A DNA stretch of 53,163 bases from Chiua virens (lineage: Eukaryota; Basidiomycota; Agaricomycetes; Boletales; Boletaceae): positions 1-53,163 of the forward strand of contig JAHNUO010000074.1 of assembly GCA_019787685.1 (NCBI GenBank). The letters are read 5' to 3'. Below are positions 45,779-53,163 of this stretch, one piece after another (within the stretch, counting starts at the first letter, position 1; each line of letters begins with the position of its first letter). The notes beneath the pieces were generated by a model. That model was not told where the DNA came from and searched no databases. It worked only from the letters and a program-made list of their open reading frames with translations. Both the position numbers and the translations under genes were made by a program.

Positions 45779-46763
45779 CTACAATATGAAAAATGTCACA
45801 GTGACGAATGTTGTCTCAGCGCAACTCCTATGAACGCCCAAGAGTAAATACAATGCGTTCGTTGATGTTTGGACAAACCAATCACCTGGATCATCGTGGT
45901 CTTGCCACCACTCAATATGGCATTCGGGACTCTGGCATCCGAGTCTGAACGTGAGTACCTCTTCCATGGTGCATGTAAAATTGTAGCTGAAAGTCGCCGG
46001 GAGTTCTCCGATGTCAAAATCGGCTATGTCACGCAATGTGGGTGGCCGAGTTTGGTATGAAATGGTCTCTGGATCGAGCGGAAGTGACATATCGAGCTGC
46101 GAGAGACGGATTGACGTCGGAAGGTCCGAGATCGTGAATTCAGTTTCAGCAGTGGCTTCGATTGATCTGCCATCGAGTGGGTGACGGGCTGGAAGTGATA
46201 TTTTCAATTCACAGGCCTCCATCCCATAGTCAAGTGCGCGAAATTGCAAGACGGTTGACACCTGGGGTTGTGATAAGTGATTGTGGTTCAGTATAAAAAT
46301 GCACACTGACAGTCGGATCCATCATAATCCGATGGCGCTCAGGGGAAACGGTACCGATGGACGTCACGTAGGTTTTCTGGTCGACATGGAAGAATGACTG
46401 ATCTGGTCTGGATTCATTAACTAGAGCACTGAGGAATGGCTTGTTGATGAATGGCCTGACGTCACTAGAGAGATATCGATGGATTCGATTCAACCCGACA
46501 AATTGATTCGGGTGACGAAGCCTTGAGATCTCTTGTCTCGTCAAGCGAGGGGACTCCAGAAGAAATGCCATTGATTGCGGAATCGTTCTAGACGGGGGGA
46601 ATATGTATATGCTTGCGAGGTTGGCGGCCGTGCAGACGATACAGACGATCACTGCCCATGCATACCATCGGCTTTTGCGCGATGGCTCCGCTAGCACTTT
46701 CTCCTGTCCGTCTTCGCTTGAGCTGGGGTTGTCGGGATCATTGGGAGGCAGGAGCTGATACAT
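45779..46763 (-). CDS. But2-like single-pass membrane protein of Agaricomycete type
   Basis: 311 residues from exons 46763-46311 and 46261-45779, with a GT-AG intron and exact phase. The start MYQLLPPNDPDNPSSSEDG matches the usual beginning of this family. An N-terminal cytosolic tail is followed by one membrane helix (WYAWAVIVCIVCTAANLASI). The extracellular part has HPNQFVGLNRIHR, YVTSIGTVSPERH, VLQFRALDYGMEACELKI and CQSPECHIEWWQD. This resembles the uncharacterised family annotated near ubiquitin 3 binding protein But2 C-terminal domains. The last 25 codons look less conserved, so the true 3' end could involve another intron. Function unknown. Confidence 0.7.
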
Positions 46764-47156
46764 TGGCGATGAGTACGCTACGATCACTCCTGTTTCTTCT
46801 AATATTATCAGTGGTGGAAACCATAGGAGACTGATCAAGCTCCGTTAGGCAGGATCTAATTTTGTGTTGCGGCCGCCCAATCTGCCACTCCAATTTCCGC
46901 AGCATGTCATCAATGTTGTACGTTATCACTTCTCTTCTTCGATTCCAAACCAGGGGTACATCAAGCTCCTGTGGAAAAGGCGGCCTTTGGATCCGACTTC
47001 CGGGTGGTCATGAGATTTCATAATCCAGAACAGCCTGATGTTATCTCGAGCCGACTCAGACTGCTCGTCACTTGTTGTGTGCTTTACATAAACAGGCATC
47101 TTTTTTGCGATAAGTTTGCAATATACTGATCCTGTCTCATACAGACTATCAGGAGA
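46764..47156. other. Bidirectional intergenic region, But2-like and UstYa-1
   Basis: About 390 bp between divergent starts, containing both promoters. No repeats or supported frames were recognised. Confidence 0.45.
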
Positions 47157-47765
47157 ATGCAGCTGACGCGCCTGAGACCTTTTTTGTTCCTCATCGCGAT
47201 ACTTGCGTTTGGAATCATATTCTGGTCATTCAGGCTGTTGCGCAATGGTGTCGAGAAAGCTACTCAAAGCTTCCGTGAGCGTTGCCAAGTTAGAGATCTC
47301 GATGCGTGCATTCTGACCTCCAGCGCAGAATCGCTCACGTTCGATATTATGCCTAGTGACCCAGTCGCGATGATCATCCACAACAGCCATCGATATGACT
47401 TCTCCCCCTCTGGAGTCGAAGACTCGGCTGCTCTCCTTCCATCAGGCGGACATTTAGTCCACTTGGGTTCTCCGCCCATCCCCTATACTCCGACGCTCTT
47501 TCACCAAATGAAATGCTTGGAGATCATTCACGCTGCACTTGCCGACGCTCCCGGTTCAGTAGCAACGCCAACCCCGTTGGAGAGCCATTGCTTAAACTAC
47601 TTGCGACAGATCATCCTCTGTCGACCAAACCTCCGTCTGGAATCTGTCACGAATGGGGATGCGTCGTCCGAGAAAGAGTATGAAGTCGTCTGCAAGGATT
47701 GGGAAGTTGTATATGCAGCTGCTGAGCAGAACCAAAGAGCTTTTTCGGCCCTTCAGGGGTACTGA
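47157..47765 (+). CDS. UstYa-like (DUF3328) protein 1, variant motif
   Basis: Single-exon frame of 202 residues. An N-terminal membrane anchor FLFLIAILAFGIIFWSF is followed by a lumenal domain. UstYa proteins are fungal oxidases that install cyclic or hydroxyl modifications, first known from ustiloxin-type ribosomal peptides. They carry two His/Cys motifs. The second is present (ESHCLNYLRQIILCRPN). The first, normally HQxHC, reads HQMKC here, so one His is replaced by Lys. A downstream Cys-Lys-Asp-Trp (CKDWEVVYA) matches the family's C-terminal CxDW. The protein could have altered activity or be inactive. The start codon is the first ATG before the anchor. Confidence 0.72.
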   Translation: MQLTRLRPFLFLIAILAFGIIFWSFRLLRNGVEKATQSFRERCQVRDLDACILTSSAESLTFDIMPSDPVAMIIHNSHRYDFSPSGVEDSAALLPSGGHLVHLGSPPIPYTPTLFHQMKCLEIIHAALADAPGSVATPTPLESHCLNYLRQIILCRPNLRLESVTNGDASSEKEYEVVCKDWEVVYAAAEQNQRAFSALQGY

Positions 47766-48418
47766 AATCACTCAGCGCTTTGTAATACTAGTCACCCTGA
47801 TCACCATGCTCCTACCAAATTCACAAAGTATGTACTCCTTAAATAAAGAAACGGGGGGACTGAATTATTTCCAGTTCCGAGCCTGGTTCAGGGTTCTAAA
47901 CGTTCAATCCTATTAATTTCCAGCGTCATAATCCAAGGGTCTGGTGATGCACACAGCATGGCCGCTTTAAAGTTGTACAAGATCAGGATGAACCAGTGTA
48001 CCGAGATGCGGCGCATGAACTTTGGGCTGAATAGTCTAGCGCTCCCGCGCGTGCGCACGAGGCGGGATCAGATCGTAATTTTTTTCTGATCCACCAGGTT
48101 TCTCACTGACAACGTTATCGCACATCAGTGCCAGAACTATGTTAAAATTCAACTTGAAATGATGCTGTGAGGACGGGTGGCATATGTGTCGTAGTCTAAG
48201 TATTAAGTCACTGTGAACGCGCCAAGCATCATAGATCTTGGCAAACCAGAACCGCAGCTCCATCCCCAAAAGTAATGGTGGAGGTAAGCAATGTGCAACG
48301 GCACCACTCGCTTATCTAAAGATCCGTTCGCCTCGCTGCGAAAATCGACAATAGGTATTAGGGGCCCATCACGAAGTCTCAATAATGCATCTCAATGTTA
48401 TACCATTCGCTGAACCCA
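47766..48418. other. Intergenic between convergent UstYa-like genes
   Basis: No supported frame. It includes short GC-rich palindromic words near 48040-48060. Nothing else notable. Confidence 0.45.
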
Positions 48419-49098
48419 CTACGCTTCGTGTGAGTTTCCCTCATGCACCCTGTCCTTGTTCCGCTGTCGCCACTCCCTAAAATTGCTGCCCAGGGTGTCG
48501 TATACCCGTTCCCAATCCAAACACACAGCTGTGTCACCGACCCTGTCCATCTCAAAATCTCTCCGCGTGAAATCACCCTCCTCCAGCGTATCTGCTGCGT
48601 CGCACAAGAGCGTCTGCCGTAGATAGTTGATGCAATGCTGCTGGTGTCCGACCGAAAAGTGGTCCGATCGTGGGTAGTGGAATGCACGGGCAAGCTCTCG
48701 GACGCAGTGCAGCTGATGGACGAACGTCACGGCGAGAATGCGATCGTCCTTTCCGAGATGGACGCGTCCAAGGCCAGGCGGATTGGCGAATAACGTTCCC
48801 CATGTCGTATCAACCGCTTCGTCGGTGCCATTTCCGAGGGTGAACCGGACGGACTCGTGCAGTGTCATCGCGACGGTATCAAGCGGTCCGATGTCGAGCG
48901 TGACGGGATAGTCATGTCCTATGAAACCTACAAGTTTTGTTAACATGAGATGTTCTTTGTATTTCGAACCACAAACGACTCACCCGGCTCGCTGCTCGAC
49001 ACTTTAATGGTAGCGTAATATGAATGTCCAGCTCGCCAGAGGAACAAGCAACAGTTTATCAGCACAAGAGTGCCTAGCATGAGATTGGACGCTGGCAT
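48419..49098 (-). CDS. UstYa-like (DUF3328) protein 2
   Basis: 207 residues from exons 49098-48984 and 48927-48419; the GT-AG intron is 56 bp and the phase is exact. The N-terminal signal anchor is NLMLGTLVLINCCLFLW. Both His/Cys motifs are intact: VTFVHQLHCVRELAR and HQQHCINYLRQTLLC. The C-terminal CLDWERVYD is the family's CxDW motif. It is therefore the likely active partner of the convergent copy with the altered first motif. Its product could act on a peptide or other secondary metabolite in the secretory pathway, but no precursor or core synthase is recognised in the window. Confidence 0.8.
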
Positions 49099-51217
49099 AT
49101 TTTATGGACGATGTGGGCGTTGATTAGAAACACAAGGACAGGATGAGGGCGTCGGCGCGCTGATACATATCAGTGGTTGAAACTATATATAACGTACATG
49201 GTGATCGTTCCAGATTACAGGGAATCGTGACACTGGCAGTGTGGGCCCTACCGGTCCGACATCGATGGCCAAGTATAGACCACCACTAGGATTACCTATC
49301 TGAGGACCTGGATCAAATATGGGACTCATCGGAGACAGCTTCTTCCCCGTGGGTCAGTAATTGTTTCTCGAAAGAAGAATCCGTTCATGTCGTTGCAAGA
49401 AGCCAAGCAAGAAATTCGTCGACCGCCAGGAGATCGTTTACTAGGTTCTCGAAAACATATAGAGGGGGAGATAAACATGGAAAGAACGCAAGACACCTCT
49501 CACTTGACTGCCCTAAGATATGAGAAGACAACTTCGTCAGTCATTGGTCTAGATCATTATCACTGATAAAAGACTCGGATGACAAGGCGACAATATTATA
49601 ATATATATTAGTCACGTCACCTTCTTAGTTCGATGAAGGCGCGGCTAAGTTCAAGATTCAACCTTCAATATCGTGAGGTAGTAAAGGGGCCTGACTCCGG
49701 CCAGTGGTTTTCTTACACCGGATTGGATTGGTTTAGATTCTTCGGTTCAAAGTAACCAACCGGTCTGCATTCAATCTGCAGCGTGATTCTGCTGCGCGAA
49801 AAGCGTGGAGTGGCCGATTTTGGAGTGATTGGTATGTATGATCTCTCGTCGTCACTCCGACAAGTCGGAGTTGCTTCGCTACAAGAAGCTCAATGATGAA
49901 GTACTCATGATTGATTCACCTTATGTCCACCTCTTACCGTCGGTCGCACTGTGACCACTTCCATACTGCCGGCATTTTCTCTTCAGAGAAGTATGTTAGG
50001 CGGGCCATCACAAGAAGCACTAAAGCTGTACATATGATTGACTGGGTATTGGTAAAATAATGTACAACTGAACATTCCTGCATAATCATTTATTACTTTG
50101 TATGATGACTAAGCGCTGCGAACCCCTTCCGTTTTAATCACGTACTGTACACTTAAGGATTGTACGTACTTGATACTTGGAGAGGGAACAGCGTCTTTTT
50201 TGATGCCTTTCAGCTACTTGAATCTTGACGAACTCCCGGGTATGGATCACTGCCAGTAGGTCCTTGTTTTTCCTCCAGTCTTGACCCACGTTCTAATTTC
50301 CAATATAGAACCCGAGCCTGAGTACCTCCGTTCATCAACATTACACAACTATACAGCAAACATTCTTTTCCTGTGAGGAGAATTTCCCTCGCCTCCAGTA
50401 CGTAAAGCGTCCATGTTGCGCAACTCAAGATACAGGATAGTTTCATAAAACAATCCCCAGATACGCCTGCTCTTCAAATGTGAACTTCCTCGCGAATTTG
50501 ACGTTGTTATGTGAACATCAGTTTCGATAACAAGCCGACTTGATCGGTCACGATAACGGGCAAAGATGGATGGTCAGTAGACATTGACATCTGTGAACAA
50601 ATCAATTTCGTTTATTCAGTCCATAGAAAGTCACCCAATGTTCATGATCCGGAATCGTATTAAAAAACGAGGCTCTTTTTCAATCCAACGGTAAACTGGC
50701 ATATGGGTACCGTACATTCGGCGTACGTGACTATCTCATTGATGAAAAGCAGGTAACTTTGTTGTATGATTGAATTGGACTAATACTTTTCAGGGTGCAC
50801 AGGGGAAAAAATTATAGCCACGCATGCCACGAAAATGAATACCACCATATGGCATGCTTCTTTGTTGCAGATATGATGTGGCAGGTGAGGTTGTAATTGT
50901 GGATGGCACGGCGCATCACAAGACGACATGAGCAACGTTCAATGTCTGGCTTGTATTCACTTTCTTATCTCCATTAAGTAAAGCGATATTGAAATGGCAG
51001 CCTACTTCGAATTCTGATCTTGATGCGGATAGAACGTGCTCAAAAATTTACCGTTGGCTAAAGGTTATATGGCTTCCACACAACCTCACTAGCGCTATGG
51101 ACGATGGCTGGAGCACAGGACACAAATTATATGAACACCGTGACTCTTCATAAGCGTTCGATACCCACAGGCAAAGTTTCCAACACCATAACCCTGTGCT
51201 ATTCTTGCTCAGATATG
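49099..51217. other. No supported gene, 2.1 kb
   Basis: AT-rich, with only short frames on either strand. I found no domain, repeat pair or RNA gene. It may hold regulatory sequence for UstYa-2 and the candidate peptide. Confidence 0.45.
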
Positions 51218-51446
51218 CAACTCACCTTGTTATCCCGCATCATGGCGATCGCCTTCATACTAGCCACGCAGTTCGCCATTGCTACTCCAGTTCTGAACCT
51301 GAACTCGCTCAATAGCAGGGATAGCTCCGCTTGTGTTACACGTGAGCATTGTGTATAAATGCGGTATACGTTCGTCATACTCATCCGCCATGGTAACTCT
51401 AGCCAGCGACGGTACGGAGCCCGATGGTTGTTATTTTAGAGTGTAG
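51218..51446 (+). CDS. Candidate small secreted peptide
   Basis: A short frame begins MQLTLLSRIMAIAFILATQF, a good signal-peptide core ending near AIATP. It continues to SSACVT, where a GT (51341) can splice to an AG at about 51401. That gives a tail PSDGTEPDGCYFRV and a stop at 51444-51446, for a precursor of about 56 residues with two Cys. No homolog is recognised. Without splicing, the frame ends at 51358 as a 47-residue peptide. This rests on the signal peptide and splice sites alone. Confidence 0.33.
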
Positions 51447-53163
51447 GCTTTGGGCATAAATCAGTGAGCTTTTTAGATGAAGGCAAATCGCTTAGACTGA
51501 TCCGAAGCACAGACTACGTGAAGCACCACTAGTTATTTCTGGGTGGAAGGTCCTAGTGAAGGCGAGAATGCCTATCCGGTTCTCGCCACAAGATGTATCG
51601 TTATGGAATGCCCCAGCTTGAATGTCTGCTTGATTCAAAGTATAGGAGTTATGAGCATTTCCCCAACTTGAACGCTTAGAAACCCGGGAGAGGACACGTC
51701 GTCGACTTTGCAACTGAATATTTGAACGGTGTGTTGGCACGTGGCTGCCGTAGCGTAATACAGGAAATAACGACCGTGCCAATTGCAACGACAACTGGAG
51801 TCCCCTAGAACAGCCAGACGGATTGGCGCCTTACTGCACATTCTGCACGCAAGTTCGCTGTCGGATTATGATAGACCAAGTCCCCCACGCAACCCCGAGT
51901 CGAGGGGGGTCGTGTGGGCGCTGAACGCGCGACTGCCTCGGCGGATGGATCGGTCCGAACATGGAAGACAGTTGCTGGGGAAACAACGCGCAGAACCAGC
52001 GTAACAGAGCATGGGATAGCGACGAGTGACTCGGAGGATGAAGAGGCAGACATTGTCGAGAATGAGCGAAGCAGAGATAAGGCAACGCATCGAGGAACTC
52101 ATCTGCGTCCGGACTGTCGTGGGCAAGAACCACCATTCCAAGTCAGCCTGTGGTTATATGTACGCATGGGAGGCATTCTGCCTGCGCCGAGGGGATGTAG
52201 ACGCGGGGTGAGGCACAGAGACCATACGACATTGCCCTGTGGGAGGTGGTGGAGGTGGATGCCATCTACGAGGGCGCGCATGAAGGGATCTAGTCCGCTC
52301 GTGAGTCTAACCAAGCCTGGATCACGCGATTGCAGGCGGAAGAACACGTCTCGGATGGCCATCCTACGAGAGAAGAATGGAGTGAAACGAAAGAGGGCGA
52401 CTCCCGAGGATCGCGAAGGGCGTCTGTCCAGAGACTGCGCCTATCATCCGGGAGCATGCTCGGAATTCAGGAGAAGAGCGCGAATTAGACAGGAGGATAG
52501 ATATTCCAGGGTCTCAGGATCTCCTTTGTTGGCCAGGGAGGGAAGTATGGAAGGGACCCGCAGCGGATAGGTACGCGCATCAAAGAAATTAATTGCCCTG
52601 AAACGCGCTTCTTCAGCTGATACATAAGCAAGGAGGATCAACTTGGACGTGCCGAACCTGAAATCATCCATATTACGTTCCAGGCGTTCGTGGAGAACAA
52701 AGTCCGCATCCAAGGCCGCGAGGGAGCGCGTAGAGAGTGCACCTGAAGTCCGATTCGTCGGCTTGGTCTGCACCATACATTTTTCGTTCGCAGTCTAAGC
52801 GACTCGGATTCAGCCAATCAACCAAAACAAAGTCATCGTTGGGACGATCGCAATCGGAGACGTATCCATGTGCGGCAGGCTTGGCCTTCGTGACCATCAA
52901 TCGGACACAACGCCGCTTCATCCAACGCAAGTCGAAAGGACGTAAGGCCATGACAGAAGATCGAAGAAAAGCCTGGCCTCTTGGCAGCGCGAGCTCGGAT
53001 CGGCGTTGACAAGGACTATTCAGATGAGAAGAACAACTTGAAGGACGAGAAGAAGTAGAATTTCAATATTATACTAACTGTGACGGCGAGGAATTCGGGG
53101 TAGAGTATCTTTACACGGGCACTCTTTTTGTGCTTTACAGCGAAGTTCAAGGCGCTTTCGACG
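51447..53163. other. Unassigned right edge, possible decayed coding remnants
   Basis: A plus-strand translation near 52030-52260 reads RIEELICVRTVVGKNHHSKS in one frame and YDIALWEVVEVDAIYEGAHE in another, and stops interrupt each frame. This could be a decayed gene or retroelement part. No domain is recognised. The open frame 51914-52570 has an Arg-rich composition typical of an antisense shadow. The window ends without a clear gene. Confidence 0.3.

Noticed and set aside
47157..51446. Defined ribosomal-peptide (dikaritin-like) gene cluster
   Set aside because: No precursor with repeated cores and Kex2 sites, and no tyrosinase or other core enzyme in the window. Only the UstYa-like genes are solid.
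51914..52570. 218-codon open frame
   Set aside because: Arg/Ser-rich translation with no domain, and overlapping frames on both strands of similar length. It looks like chance or an antisense shadow.

Overview
The window is nuclear DNA of a filamentous basidiomycete, most likely an Agaricomycete. Genes are split by many 45-65 bp GT-AG introns. The families present (TPR-CHAT proteins, HNH_2 proteins, But2-like membrane proteins, UstYa-like proteins, class III chitinase) are typical of mushroom-forming fungi. The genus cannot be named from the sequence. No tRNA, rRNA, CRISPR array or bacterial-style operon was seen.

Left part (1-23.9 kb): a repeat-rich, decaying compartment. It holds a degenerate condensin SMC4 pseudogene (about 1.67-8.48 kb) interrupted by a 1.6-kb hAT-like element with an 8-bp target duplication and by a probable solo LTR. 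A long AT-rich degenerate repeat field follows (8.5-12.9 kb). Next is a 1,619-bp element with roughly 390-bp terminal inverted repeats and TA flanks. It carries a three-exon reading frame with the three motifs of a CRESS/geminivirus-type HUH Rep endonuclease and no helicase domain. After it come an NTPase-like gene whose frame is broken only by two TGA codons, a MED14 fragment abutting a CACTA/Plavaka-like transposase N-terminus, an intact HNH-nuclease gene, a broken O-fucosyltransferase-like gene, and a minisatellite.

Middle (24-29 kb): one large minus-strand gene for a TPR-repeat protein with a C-terminal CHAT (caspase-like) protease domain, a metacaspase-related family expanded in Agaricomycetes.

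Right part (29.7-49.1 kb): a mostly euchromatic block of conserved genes. These are a Pex24p/dysferlin-domain peroxin (apparently with a one-base frameshift), a Ser/Pro-rich conserved protein, a 15-exon GH18 chitinase with a C-terminal chitin-binding module, a Dma1-like FHA-RING ubiquitin ligase, an alpha/beta hydrolase, SDHB (succinate dehydrogenase iron-sulfur subunit), two tandem SAM-dependent methyltransferases, a But2-like membrane protein and two convergent UstYa-like (DUF3328) genes. Splice models were checked by codon phase: exon sums are exact multiples of three for chitinase, SDHB, both methyltransferases, hydrolase, Dma1, HNH, UstYa-2, But2-like, the Ser/Pro protein and the Rep frame. 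The last 4 kb (49.1-53.2 kb) has little recognisable coding content beyond a candidate small secreted peptide.

The strongest leads are the Rep-type HUH endonuclease inside a TIR element, the hairpins in those TIRs, the conversion of three GT donors to GC donors in one of two tandem methyltransferase paralogs, and the MED14/transposon junction.
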